25,581 bases of DNA from a virus, in IMG/VR virus record IMGVR_UViG_3300005288_000024, positions 1 to 25,581 of that record. One strand, given 5' to 3'. The position numbers and the translations under genes are program-made. Below, one piece after another: positions 1 to 7,741 of the stretch. How positions within the stretch are numbered: the first letter of the stretch is position 1; each line of letters begins with the position of its first letter. Under the pieces are notes generated by a model. The model did not search any database and had not been told where the DNA came from. It saw only the letters and a list, made by a program, of their open reading frames with translations.

Positions 1-49
1 TAAGGATATTTAGTCCTAGCTTGATAATTAATTTTTAGGAGATGCCATC

Positions 50-313
50 ATGGCTGCTACTGATCTGATCCTGGTAACAAAGCTGTACACTGATCCAGTT
101 ACCTCTGTGGTGACTAATGGTCTGGAAGAACGTATTCCAGTTGGCACGCTTATGTCTGGTGCCACAGCAACTACTGCACAAGCAGGCGCTGTCAAGCAGA
201 TTACTTTTACTGCCCAACAGTCCCCGGACTTTGCTACTCTAGCCGCTGTGACTGTGGCGTATAACGCACTGCTCACCAAATTCATTGCTGCTGGTATCAT
301 GCCATCTAGCTAA
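50..313 (+). CDS. Small virion-associated protein upstream of capsid gene
   Basis: An 87-aa protein starting at an ATG preceded by AGGAG at 37-41. It is rich in Ala, Thr and Val, has no signal peptide and no clear membrane segment, and alternates in a way that suggests beta structure. I recognise no domain. It sits immediately before the major capsid gene with its own strong ribosome binding site, so a head decoration, stabilising or scaffold-related role is possible, but this is inferred from position only. It is short for a scaffold protein and lacks the charged helical character usual for one. The coding call is secure; the function is not. Confidence 0.75.
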   Translation: MAATDLILVTKLYTDPVTSVVTNGLEERIPVGTLMSGATATTAQAGAVKQITFTAQQSPDFATLAAVTVAYNALLTKFIAAGIMPSS

Positions 314-329
314 TAACTAATGCATATAG

Positions 330-353
330 CCTAAGCGAATTTAAAATTCTAGG
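330..353 (+). promoter_or_regulatory. Hairpin overlapping the capsid gene ribosome binding site
   Basis: In the 49-base gap before the capsid gene, GAATT (337-341) pairs with AATTC (345-349), and CCTA (330-333) can pair with TAGG (350-353), leaving three unpaired bases on the left side. The right arm contains the first bases of the AGGAG ribosome binding site at 351-355. The fold is A/T-rich and weak, so it may modulate capsid translation or mark an RNA processing site. No promoter was recognised here. Confidence 0.35.
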
Positions 354-362
354 AGATTCAAC

Positions 363-1586
363 ATGACCGTAGGTATTTTTAACACTAGTAACTTCACTCC
401 CAAACTGGCAAAGCTTTCCTTTGCTGGCATGATTACCCGCTTTTTCCCAGCTGGTAACGCGCCATTGTTTGGGCTTACTTCCATGCTGCCTAGCGTAACT
501 GCTCTGCAACCTGAGCATGGTTTCTTTACTAAGACCATGATCTTCCCAGCATTTACTCTGAGTGCTGACATCCTTAGCACTGATACTACAATTAACGTAG
601 TATCTACCAAAAACCTACTGCCGGGTCAGATTCACCAGTTCTTTGCTACCAAAGAGAACGTAATCATTAACTCGGTAGTTTCTGCTACCCAGATTATCGT
701 TACTCGTGCAGTAGGTACTGTGGCTGCAGCAGCAGTAGATATCCCAGGTGCTAGCCCAGAAGCGTATCAAGTTGGTAACGCATTTGAGGAAGGTTCTGTT
801 CGCCCACAGGCATTGTCCATTAACCCAGTTAGCGTTACTAACTATACCCAGATTTTCCGTAACTCTTGGGGTATCACTGGTACCGTAGATGCAACTCAAG
901 TAATTGCTGGCGATACTACCCAGTCTGAGAACAAGCAAGACTGCGCAGCATTGCACGCAAGTGATATTGAGAAAGCATTGTTCTTTGGGCAGAAGTCTAT
1001 TGGTCAGCGTAACGGTATGCCATTCCGTACCATGGATGGTTTGATTAGTACAGTAAGTAACATTGCTTACTACCCTCCAACTTACTCTGTACCGAACGTA
1101 TTCCCAGCTGGCTCCACTACTACCAACGATCAACTGGAAGCAATGATTGATCCAGTTTGGGATCAGTCTACCGATCCTAAAGTTGCTAACCAGCGTGTTA
1201 TGTTCGTTGGCGGTAAGGCTCGTGTAACTCTGAATAACATCGGTAAGAAGTCCGGTGTGTATCAACTGATGGATGGTCAGACTTCTTGGGGCTTGCAGTT
1301 TAGCACCATTAAGCTAGCTCGTGGTACTATTCAGATCATTGAGCATCCACTGTTTAACTCCAACGCAAACTGGGCGAAGATGGGCGTAGTTGTAGATCTG
1401 AGTACTTTTGCAATGGCTTATCTGCGAGGTCGTGAGACTGTTAACAAAGAGTTCAATATCACTGGTGGCCAGACTACCGATAACGGTATTGATGCTGTTG
1501 GCGGTTCGCTGCTGACGGAATGCACTACTGAAATCCGTAACCCACCAGCTAACTCTATCATCACTGGCTTCACTGCTGCTGCTTAA
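363..1586 (+). CDS. Major capsid protein, SU10/DUF5309 type
   Basis: A 407-aa protein that resembles the DUF5309 (phage SU10 major head protein) branch of HK97-fold capsid proteins. The family-like core is the central stretch with VTNYTQIFRNSWGITGT, then SENKQ, a helical DIEKALFFGQ segment, and a PFRTMDGLIS segment of the kind seen in this family. The length is normal for an HK97-fold protein without a fused protease. The start has AGGAG at 351-355, 7 bases upstream. Arginine codons are almost all CGT or CGC with no AGA/AGG, unlike the later tail genes, which fits very high expression. It should form the icosahedral shell. The family call is from pattern recognition, not a search. Confidence 0.85.
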   Translation: MTVGIFNTSNFTPKLAKLSFAGMITRFFPAGNAPLFGLTSMLPSVTALQPEHGFFTKTMIFPAFTLSADILSTDTTINVVSTKNLLPGQIHQFFATKENVIINSVVSATQIIVTRAVGTVAAAAVDIPGASPEAYQVGNAFEEGSVRPQALSINPVSVTNYTQIFRNSWGITGTVDATQVIAGDTTQSENKQDCAALHASDIEKALFFGQKSIGQRNGMPFRTMDGLISTVSNIAYYPPTYSVPNVFPAGSTTTNDQLEAMIDPVWDQSTDPKVANQRVMFVGGKARVTLNNIGKKSGVYQLMDGQTSWGLQFSTIKLARGTIQIIEHPLFNSNANWAKMGVVVDLSTFAMAYLRGRETVNKEFNITGGQTTDNGIDAVGGSLLTECTTEIRNPPANSIITGFTAAA

Positions 1587-1609
1587 TAGCAGATTCCAGG
1601 CTTAGCGAA

Positions 1610-1631
1610 TCCGGGTGTGAAAGCGCCCGGA
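1610..1631 (+). promoter_or_regulatory. GAAA-tetraloop hairpin after the capsid gene
   Basis: A 9-bp stem, TCCGGGTGT (1610-1618) with GCGCCCGGA (1623-1631), closes a GAAA loop (1619-1622). Two pairs are G-U on the plus strand and would be C-A mismatches on the other strand, so the plus-strand RNA is the one that folds. Only three T residues follow closely (1638-1640), so it is a poor terminator. It may be a partial attenuator or a 3' stabiliser that sets capsid expression above that of downstream genes. Confidence 0.55.
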
Positions 1632-1671
1632 GACGTCTTTATCTCGCTTAATTAATTCAAGGTAATTACTC

Positions 1672-2151
1672 ATGGCTACTGTAACTCTTTTCAAGAATTC
1701 CCACGGTAATTGCGGCTGCCCAGTGACTATGCCTGGCGGCTCTATTATTACTGTCCCATTCGTTTCTGGTAAGTTCTTTACTACTGATACTCGCCTAGAG
1801 GCAGTACTCAACCAACTTGCTGAACACCGTGAGATGGGTATCTATGTTGACACCAAAGAATCCGACATTGATCCAGAATGCGCAACTCCAATGGAACAAA
1901 TGAAACGTAAGTTGCGTGATGAACTTATCGCAGAGATGAAAGCTAGCGGTGAAATGTCTAAGGACTTTGGCACCAGTGACCAGAAATCAATTCAACAAAC
2001 CCTAACTAATTCTACTGGGATTGTTGGTGCAGCTGAACTCACCAGTGCAGAAGCGGCTCTGAAGCAAAAGCAGATTGAAGAACTTAACAATCCTCAGACT
2101 GCTAACAAGTCTCTCTCCACTGCTGAGCTGCTCGCTAAAGCAGGTAAGTGA
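1672..2151 (+). CDS. Hypothetical protein next to capsid gene
   Basis: A 159-aa protein, ATG preceded by AAGG at 1660-1663. The first 60 residues look like a small beta domain that contains a CGCPV motif near residue 14. The rest is charged and helical (residues 62-85) followed by a low-complexity Ser/Thr/Gln/Lys-rich tail that is probably disordered or coiled. I do not recognise a family. Its place between capsid and adaptor genes suggests a head-completion or head-associated role. The gene ends 11 bases before the structured RNA element at 2163, which could influence its mRNA 3' end. Confidence 0.75.
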   Translation: MATVTLFKNSHGNCGCPVTMPGGSIITVPFVSGKFFTTDTRLEAVLNQLAEHREMGIYVDTKESDIDPECATPMEQMKRKLRDELIAEMKASGEMSKDFGTSDQKSIQQTLTNSTGIVGAAELTSAEAALKQKQIEELNNPQTANKSLSTAELLAKAGK

Positions 2152-2162
2152 GTTAGGTGGTA

Positions 2163-2357
2163 GGCGCGCGAAGGCCGCCAAGGAGCTGACCGCATAAGCT
2201 AAGCGATGAAGCCGAGGTAGCACTAAGTCAATCGCGTTTTTCGAGTCTAGCTAGGCTGGCGAAGCCAGCCGAAGCGGCTCGAAACAACCGATTGATCTTA
2301 GGGCCGAGGCGAAATAAGCTAGCTGGAGCGGGTTAGCTCCTAAGGTCTTCAAGCGCC
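2163..2357 (+). ncRNA. Structured RNA element, copy 1
   Basis: This fills almost the whole gap between two late genes. It can fold as one long rod. The outer helix is GGCGC (2163-2167)/GCGCC (2353-2357), a 2x2 loop, then GAAGGCC (2170-2176)/GGTCTTC (2344-2350). The second helix is AGGAGCTGACC (2181-2191)/GGTTAGCTCCT (2331-2341). The third is GCCGAGG (2211-2217)/CCGAGGC (2304-2310) with tandem G-A mismatches. The core is CTAAGTCAATC (2223-2233)/GATTGATCTTAG (2290-2301) with one bulged T. The tip has TTCGAG (2240-2245)/CTCGAA (2278-2283) and a GGCTGGC-GAA-GCCAGCC hairpin (2254-2270). Two helices contain G-U pairs on this strand. A related copy lies at 17902-18068 on the other strand. No own promoter was seen, so it is probably made with the late mRNA. 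The class is unknown. Confidence 0.65.
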
Positions 2358-2376
2358 AATATAGGAGATAACTAAG

Positions 2377-2976
2377 ATGACTTTTGACGAAATGGTAACT
2401 GAGGTTATATCCATAACTAAGCGGCCAGATTTGCAGACAAAGATCGAAGGTAATGTACGAGCTGCTACACTTAAAGCGCACCACTCGGATTTTTATTACA
2501 GGGACTTATTTGAAGTTCCAGTCCAGTTTACTGATTTGTTTCCGTTGCAAAGTTTCCTCCCCACTGAAGTTGCTCCACTGTTTCGTAAGGTGAAGTATAT
2601 CCGGTTGTGGGTAGGAGATACTTCTGGCGATGTAGGACAATTCTTAACTCCTGTTCAAATTGAAAATTCTGTCGATGGCTATGGATATATTAAGACTAAC
2701 GTATATTACATGGCTGGGCAGTTGCTGCAATTACGGGGAGCTTGTGCGTTAGACAAAGTTTTATTCGGCTGTTATCAGCATCCAGTAATTGCACCGAGTA
2801 CAGCTTACAGTTCTTGGATTGCAGTTGATATGCCTTATGCAATTATATATGAGGCAGCTAGGGTTACATTTAAATCCATATCGTTTACTGAGCAGGCGAA
2901 TGAGTACGGCGCGCTTGTTAATGAGCAGTATGCAGAACTCAAACTATCTTATGTAGATGATGTCCCAATGACTTGA
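2377..2976 (+). CDS. Putative head-tail adaptor (connector) protein
   Basis: A 199-aa protein with AGGAG at 2363-2367. The N-terminal helical region has the form seen in podoviral adaptor proteins: a short helix, a TKRPDL-type turn, then a segment ending in HHSDFYYRDL, followed by a beta-rich middle. A C-terminal helix around residues 150-190 (YEAARVTFKS, then ALVNEQYAELKL) follows. This pattern matches gp4/gp6-type head-completion proteins that sit under the portal and join it to the tail. Its position after capsid genes and before fibre genes agrees. The role is inferred from motif resemblance and order; a tail tubular A-like protein is the main alternative. Confidence 0.65.
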   Translation: MTFDEMVTEVISITKRPDLQTKIEGNVRAATLKAHHSDFYYRDLFEVPVQFTDLFPLQSFLPTEVAPLFRKVKYIRLWVGDTSGDVGQFLTPVQIENSVDGYGYIKTNVYYMAGQLLQLRGACALDKVLFGCYQHPVIAPSTAYSSWIAVDMPYAIIYEAARVTFKSISFTEQANEYGALVNEQYAELKLSYVDDVPMT

Positions 2977-2986
2977 GGAGATTAAC

Positions 2987-3295
2987 ATGGCTATTGGAAT
3001 CTGGACACCAGTACTGCTAAGTGCTGTGCAGGTAGTGTTTCCTGACAGACTCACTATGTTTGCAAACAAGTTACAGACTACTGCACTAGCTGCTGGCACA
3101 CATATGCGATTTACTAACATGCATTGTCATCCAATTTATATTCATAGTTCAGCTCCTGCAGACGATGTAGCAGGACTGAAAGGTACTCCAATCTATGAAG
3201 AATCAGATGTAGTTCTTCCTAGAGTTTCCCCAATTTGGATTTACTCTCCTTACGATAACGCTACTGTTATTATAGATGTCGGTGCCCTCACTTAA
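2987..3295 (+). CDS. Small virion appendage protein with IWxP N-terminus
   Basis: A 102-aa protein with AGGAG at 2977-2981. It is beta-rich, without a signal peptide or membrane segment, and resembles a small jelly-roll or Ig-like accessory domain. Its N-terminus (MAIGIWTPV) has the same IWxP signature as the two fibre genes downstream at 3308 and 4479 (SSIWSP and STIWAP). This suggests that the three share an attachment element or descend from a common N-terminal module. A role as a small tail or fibre accessory protein is inferred from its neighbours; no family is recognised. Confidence 0.7.
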   Translation: MAIGIWTPVLLSAVQVVFPDRLTMFANKLQTTALAAGTHMRFTNMHCHPIYIHSSAPADDVAGLKGTPIYEESDVVLPRVSPIWIYSPYDNATVIIDVGALT

Positions 3296-3307
3296 GGATA
3301 CCTAATC

Positions 3308-4132
3308 ATGGTTGATTCAAGTATTTGGAGTCCCGGAGATATGGCAGGTCCACCAGGGCCACCTGGCCCAGCGGCTACAATCCAAGTTGGTACAGTTGTT
3401 ACAGGCGCAGCTGGCACTAACGTAGTTATTCAAAACTCAGGAACTAATAGCGCAGCTATATTTGATTTTGTAATTCCTAGAGGTGATACAGGAGTTGGAA
3501 CACAAGGACCGTCTGGCCCTCCAGGAGCTAGTGTACAAGGTCCGCAGGGTGACATAGGTCCTACTGGTTCAGCTGGTCCACAAGGTGTTGCAGGATCTAG
3601 AATAATTGGAGGATCAGGGTTTCCGTCTAATGCTGTAGGTGTTGATGGAGATTATTTCTTAGATCAATCTAATGCTTTGCTTTATGGTCCTAAGGTGTCT
3701 GGAGTTTGGTCAGGAACTTTTATTGACTTGAAAGCTGCGTTAGGTACTGCTATTCCCCTAGCCAGTGCATTTACTGGGGTGGTTGGCACATCTGGTTTAG
3801 CAGCTAGACAAGATCACGTACATCCAACACCAGCTTTTATTTACGAAGATTTCACTCCGCTTACAGGTACTGCTATCACAATTTCAGATCCTACTAGTTT
3901 TGCAGTACTGTCCCCAGCTTCAACTCTAGCCACACTAACAGTAAACCTTCCTCCAGCTTCCACTTCCTACAATGGTAAAGTAGTAGAGATATTTATCCAG
4001 AACTTTGGCATTACTACTCCAACTACTCAAGCCACTGGCTGTGTTATTCGTGGCCCACTTCCTTCACCGGCTGCAGGTGGCTACAGATTTAGATACAGAG
4101 CATCTAATACAACTTGGTATAGAGTTAACTGA
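3308..4132 (+). CDS. Collagen-like tail fibre protein
   Basis: A 274-aa fibre protein with AGGA upstream of the ATG. Residues 1-8 carry the SxIWxP tag shared with neighbouring genes. Gly-X-Y repeats follow at about residues 14-21 and again at about 59-98, with a non-collagen beta segment between them. Residues about 150-176 contain [16 protein letters not shown], a motif common in trimeric phage fibre proteins. The C-terminal 90 residues look like a small beta domain. Collagen-like stretches in phage fibres form trimeric rods, so the product is probably a trimeric host-contact or linker fibre. The receptor is unknown. Confidence 0.8.
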   Translation: MVDSSIWSPGDMAGPPGPPGPAATIQVGTVVTGAAGTNVVIQNSGTNSAAIFDFVIPRGDTGVGTQGPSGPPGASVQGPQGDIGPTGSAGPQGVAGSRIIGGSGFPSNAVGVDGDYFLDQSNALLYGPKVSGVWSGTFIDLKAALGTAIPLASAFTGVVGTSGLAARQDHVHPTPAFIYEDFTPLTGTAITISDPTSFAVLSPASTLATLTVNLPPASTSYNGKVVEIFIQNFGITTPTTQATGCVIRGPLPSPAAGGYRFRYRASNTTWYRVN

Positions 4133-4141
4133 GGATTAAAT

Positions 4142-4477
4142 ATGACTCCGTCAGATAAAGCTGATGCAGTTACAGGAATAGTAACTGTAACACTTGGAGC
4201 TTTAAGTGGTTCCTTTAGTCCAGCAGACTTTCACGAATGGGGGACGACTTTTATGAGTTTGTCCCCCTTTGTACTTGTACTGTTTTTAATCTGGCGAGTT
4301 AGGTTGCTAGATACGCAACACAAAGAATGCACAGCTAATTGGGCTAAGGCGCAAGAACAACTAGTGCTAGCCTATAGGGCTATTCAGGATGTGCAAGTTA
4401 GGCGCAATCTTCCTAGCGAAGATGAATTTAAGAACGGCAATTTTTGCCTAGATAATCATACGCAAAGGGAGAGATAG
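4142..4477 (+). CDS. Single-membrane-segment protein, candidate holin or spanin
   Basis: A 111-aa protein with AGGA upstream. Residues about 10-28 are moderately hydrophobic and amphipathic; residues about 38-53 (FMSLSPFVLVLFLIW) form a strong membrane segment followed by a basic turn. The remaining 55 residues are polar and helical, like a coiled coil. The shape fits a small holin or an i-spanin-like lysis protein, and the phage has an endolysin at 9169, but this gene sits between fibre genes rather than beside the endolysin. It ends one base before the next start. The membrane segment is visible; the lysis role is inferred. Confidence 0.6.
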   Translation: MTPSDKADAVTGIVTVTLGALSGSFSPADFHEWGTTFMSLSPFVLVLFLIWRVRLLDTQHKECTANWAKAQEQLVLAYRAIQDVQVRRNLPSEDEFKNGNFCLDNHTQRER

Positions 4478-4478
4478 C

Positions 4479-6074
4479 ATGGCAGGTTCTACTATTTGGG
4501 CTCCAGTTGGAGATAAAGGTCCTACTGGAGATAAAGGTCCTACAGGCGATCAAGGGCCAGTAGGGCCTGAGGGGCCTGCAGGGCCAGGCTTAGATATATT
4601 TGTAGCAGACTTAGCTACTGCAACTAACGTTGCTAAGGGCGCAGCACTAGTCGGGTATCGTGGCCGGACAGTACACAAACGTTTGGATAATGTATTTAAC
4701 GTACTTGATTCTTACAATGGCATACCTGGTGCAGATCCTACTGGTGTGCTAGATTCGCTAGCAGCATTCAATTCTATCCGGGATTTGATTCAAACTGCCA
4801 GTGATTTCCGCGGAGGTACGATTGTAATTCCTAAGGGGGTTTATAAACTATCTGGCCCTTGGACATTCACTGCCCAAAATGGTGTACACAACATTACCAT
4901 TATTGGTTCTGGGGAATTAAGCACTACGTTGGACTTCACTACCGGCGCAGCTAACACCGACGGTATTGTATTTACTGGGGCTGGTGCGCATGTAAATGTT
5001 GGCGGGTTCATGTTGAAAAGTGCTCGGCGAGATGGCATATCAATCTCAACTTGCCATGAAGTTAGCTTACATGATTTGCGAGTACAGAATTGCCTTAGGC
5101 ACGGTATCGGATTTGATGATACATTTATGTGCAGTCTTAGCAATATCTGGTCAACGACTAACGGTGCACAAGGTATTAACTTTGCGCAGAAACATACCTC
5201 TATTACCGCTTATCGTGTATATGCTAACGATAACACAGGTAATGGGTTTAGTTTGAATGGCGTTACATACAGCTCATTTATTAGTTGTGGATCTGATAAT
5301 AACAGTAAAGGCTACACAATCTCTAACGTTCGTGGCGTAACGATGCTAGCTTGTGGATCTGAAGCTAACTTGCTTGATGGTTGGTATTTGTTCTCAAGTA
5401 ACGCATCTAAGGGCACACTACCGCTGGAATACACAAATATTTCCGGACTGGAACTTATCAGTTGTCAGGGTTATTTCAACAATACTTCCAGTCCAGGGAA
5501 CTTTGGCGCATTTGGTACAGTGCTTACAGCTGACTCTAACCCAATTCAGTTTAGTATGCGCAACTGTGGGTCAGTTCGACAGAACGTAGCAGATTTCTCT
5601 GTTATTTTCTCTGGCGCCAATGGCACTATTAACTATCGCGATGAAGATTCTAAACATGATGCACCATTCAACTATTCTGGTTCTGTGCTTCCATCAGACT
5701 TTATCCAGTCTATTGTTCCGTCGGGCGCATCTGTATCACTAGTATCTAACACGGCTAAGACTGTAACTTCCATTACATTGCCAGCTGGTGACTGGGCAGT
5801 AGATGGTACAGTTTTGTACACTCCTACAGGCTCAACAGCCGTTACTGCTTATTGGGCTGGTAATGGGTCAGCTACAAACACCATGCCTGGCGAGCAAGAT
5901 TACACATCTAATGGACAGGGCTTTACACGAACTAGTGGTACAACATTTTATATCACATCCCCAACTACACGCATCCGGTCTACTGGATCGACAGTTGTAT
6001 ATCTTATTGCACAAGCGGCCTTTACTGCATCCACTCTTGTGGCATGTGGCAAGCTAACTGCTCGTAAGGTATAA
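4479..6074 (+). CDS. Tailspike with collagen-like neck and beta-helix
   Basis: A 531-aa protein preceded by GGGAGA. The N-terminus has the STIWAP tag (residues 4-9), then about nine Gly-X-Y triplets (residues 12-38). Residues 46-77 (VAKGAALVGYRGRTVHKRLDNV) match the head-binding-to-helix linker of P22-like tailspikes. From residue 80 a GADPTGVLDSLAAFN start leads into a right-handed parallel beta-helix of pectate-lyase type with many short N/G-rich turns, to about residue 400. The last 110 residues form a beta-sandwich ending GKLTARKV, a common phage fibre end domain. It likely binds and perhaps degrades a surface polysaccharide. Catalytic residues cannot be assigned by eye. Confidence 0.85.
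   Translation: MAGSTIWAPVGDKGPTGDKGPTGDQGPVGPEGPAGPGLDIFVADLATATNVAKGAALVGYRGRTVHKRLDNVFNVLDSYNGIPGADPTGVLDSLAAFNSIRDLIQTASDFRGGTIVIPKGVYKLSGPWTFTAQNGVHNITIIGSGELSTTLDFTTGAANTDGIVFTGAGAHVNVGGFMLKSARRDGISISTCHEVSLHDLRVQNCLRHGIGFDDTFMCSLSNIWSTTNGAQGINFAQKHTSITAYRVYANDNTGNGFSLNGVTYSSFISCGSDNNSKGYTISNVRGVTMLACGSEANLLDGWYLFSSNASKGTLPLEYTNISGLELISCQGYFNNTSSPGNFGAFGTVLTADSNPIQFSMRNCGSVRQNVADFSVIFSGANGTINYRDEDSKHDAPFNYSGSVLPSDFIQSIVPSGASVSLVSNTAKTVTSITLPAGDWAVDGTVLYTPTGSTAVTAYWAGNGSATNTMPGEQDYTSNGQGFTRTSGTTFYITSPTTRIRSTGSTVVYLIAQAAFTASTLVACGKLTARKV
4509..4544 (+). repeat. Tandem 18-bp repeat coding GDKGPT
   Basis: Two adjacent copies of GGAGATAAAGGTCCTACT, differing only in the last base, encode two six-residue collagen-like units. 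A third, diverged unit (GDQGPV) follows. Such identical repeats are typical slippage or recombination points that let fibre length vary. Confidence 0.8.
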
Positions 6075-6129
6075 GGATAATTCGGCCAGGGATGGCATTT
6101 ATTTTCTGCAACCAAGAGAGTTATTTATT

Positions 6130-7728
6130 ATGGCCCAGATTCCTTATAGAGCTAATTTGCAGTCTATGTCGTTTCCACTGCTCTCAGAATTATCTGGGCG
6201 CACAATTATTAATCCACAAGCTGATAATACTTATGCCAGATTCGTATCTTCAGATGGTCAGGCTCCTGTAGATACAGGTGTACCTCAAATATTCTATTGT
6301 CATAATGTAATGCCGGCTACATATGGCTGGCAATCAGTTAGATACAATACGTATGCACCACAAGCATTTCCACCTGCCGGCCTCAATTTTCAAAATACTA
6401 GACTTATTTATGGCGCACAGGTTATATCTAGTGGTGGCGGAGAGCTAGTAATCTCTACAGGATTTAAATCTTATATCTCCATTGCCAAGGGTGGTACGGA
6501 CGGAGTTTATATTTTAGACCCAGTTAATAAGATTTGGCTACAGATTACAGTAGGGCCCAATTTGCCAGCTGATTGTGTTATGTCTGTAGCTACCATTAAC
6601 GGGGCAAGCTATATTTATTTCTCAGGTGTTGGCTGCTTCATATACAATAACAACATTGGTGGGCTAGTTGAACGAACTCTTGTTGGCCTCAGCAAGACTG
6701 ATACGCTAGGTATCGTAGCTGCTAACGGGTATCTTAATGCCTGGAACAGAACTGGAGTGGCTTGGTCTAGCACTGTGAGTGTAGAGGATTTCGTACCATC
6801 TGATGTATCTGGGGCAGGTGGTGGACAAGTACAGGAAGCTAAGGGCGAGATTGTTACAGCAGTTGCGACTCAGCTTGGCTACATTCTTTACACTAGAGAG
6901 AACGCAGTATCTGCAATCTTTTCGGGTAACGCAGAATTCCCATGGAATTTTAAAGCTATTCCAGCTTCAGGCGGTGTGTCTAGTTCTGACGTTGTGTCTC
7001 TTGAGCAAGCTCAGGGATTTCAACAAGTATATTCTACTAACGGTGTGCAGCAGATTACGCACTCTCGGTGCAATACAATTGCTCCGCACATTACAGACTT
7101 TATTGCAGGCAATACTTTTGAGGACTTTGACTCCGTAACTAATACATTTGCGTCCACCAACTTTACTTGGACAATGAGAAAGAAACTAGCTGTGGTGTCT
7201 GATAGATACGTTGTGCTTTCTTATGGCCTTGATCCAGTTGCTGATCTGACTCATGCACTTATCATTGACCTTACGCAAAATCGCATGGGCAAACTAAAGA
7301 TCCAACATACATCCTGTTTTGAACTTAGGTCGCTAGATGCAGGTGTGGTTGAAATTCCTAGAGATTCTATTGCATTCTTGCAAAAGGATGGAGCCATTAA
7401 AGTTGTGGACTTCAGCTTGTTAGAAACTGCAGATGATTCTGTTTTAATCCTAGGCAAATACCAATATGTTCGCCAAAAGATGATTGAGCTTAACCAACTT
7501 GAAATAGAAAATGTTGAGGTTGCAGATACCTTTACAGCCTACGCAATTCCAAGCCTTAATGGCAAAACATTTGGAACTCCACTGCTAGGGTATCTAATGG
7601 AAACTCAGGATAACTATAGGAAATATACTTGGGATGGGGCATTAGGTGTAAATGTATCTTGGCTATTTAAAGGCACTTTTAATATTAATGCTCTTGTAGG
7701 CTGGTTCAGTCTGGTGGGCAATCCATAG
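6130..7728 (+). CDS. Tail nozzle / P22 gp10-like stabilisation protein
   Basis: A 532-aa protein with AGAG upstream of the ATG. The bulk is regular beta structure with repeated hydrophobic strands, consistent with a beta-propeller. The segment at about residues 209-290 (WSSTVSVEDFVPS, then GAGGGQVQEAKGEIVTAVATQLGYILYT, and later FPWNFKAIPASGGVSS) is characteristic of podovirus tail nozzle or stabilisation proteins such as P22 gp10 and T7 gp12-like proteins. It would close the short tail tube below the adaptor. Start chosen at the first ATG; the 55-base gap upstream shows nothing else. Confidence is good for tail nozzle, lower for the exact subfamily. Confidence 0.75.
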   Translation: MAQIPYRANLQSMSFPLLSELSGRTIINPQADNTYARFVSSDGQAPVDTGVPQIFYCHNVMPATYGWQSVRYNTYAPQAFPPAGLNFQNTRLIYGAQVISSGGGELVISTGFKSYISIAKGGTDGVYILDPVNKIWLQITVGPNLPADCVMSVATINGASYIYFSGVGCFIYNNNIGGLVERTLVGLSKTDTLGIVAANGYLNAWNRTGVAWSSTVSVEDFVPSDVSGAGGGQVQEAKGEIVTAVATQLGYILYTRENAVSAIFSGNAEFPWNFKAIPASGGVSSSDVVSLEQAQGFQQVYSTNGVQQITHSRCNTIAPHITDFIAGNTFEDFDSVTNTFASTNFTWTMRKKLAVVSDRYVVLSYGLDPVADLTHALIIDLTQNRMGKLKIQHTSCFELRSLDAGVVEIPRDSIAFLQKDGAIKVVDFSLLETADDSVLILGKYQYVRQKMIELNQLEIENVEVADTFTAYAIPSLNGKTFGTPLLGYLMETQDNYRKYTWDGALGVNVSWLFKGTFNINALVGWFSLVGNP

Positions 7729-7741
7729 CCTAGGAGTTTGT

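Noticed and set aside
615-1265. A 216-aa open frame antisense to the capsid gene
   Set aside because: It lies wholly inside the capsid gene, has no ribosome binding site context or recognisable domain, and is explained by the codon bias of the sense gene.
2204-2316. Hammerhead-like CGATGA ... CGAAA around the third helix of copy 1
   Set aside because: The required CUGANGA is missing a base, and copy 2 has neither block, so a hammerhead ribozyme is not supported.
2002-2484. Two minus-strand open frames over structured element copy 1
   Set aside because: They overlap real genes at both ends, lack ribosome binding sites and have cysteine/serine-rich composition typical of shadow frames. The inverted-repeat structure explains the conservation better than coding.
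4509-4544. Short tandem repeat as a CRISPR or mobile-element signal
   Set aside because: The repeat is in frame and encodes collagen-like triplets, with no spacers.
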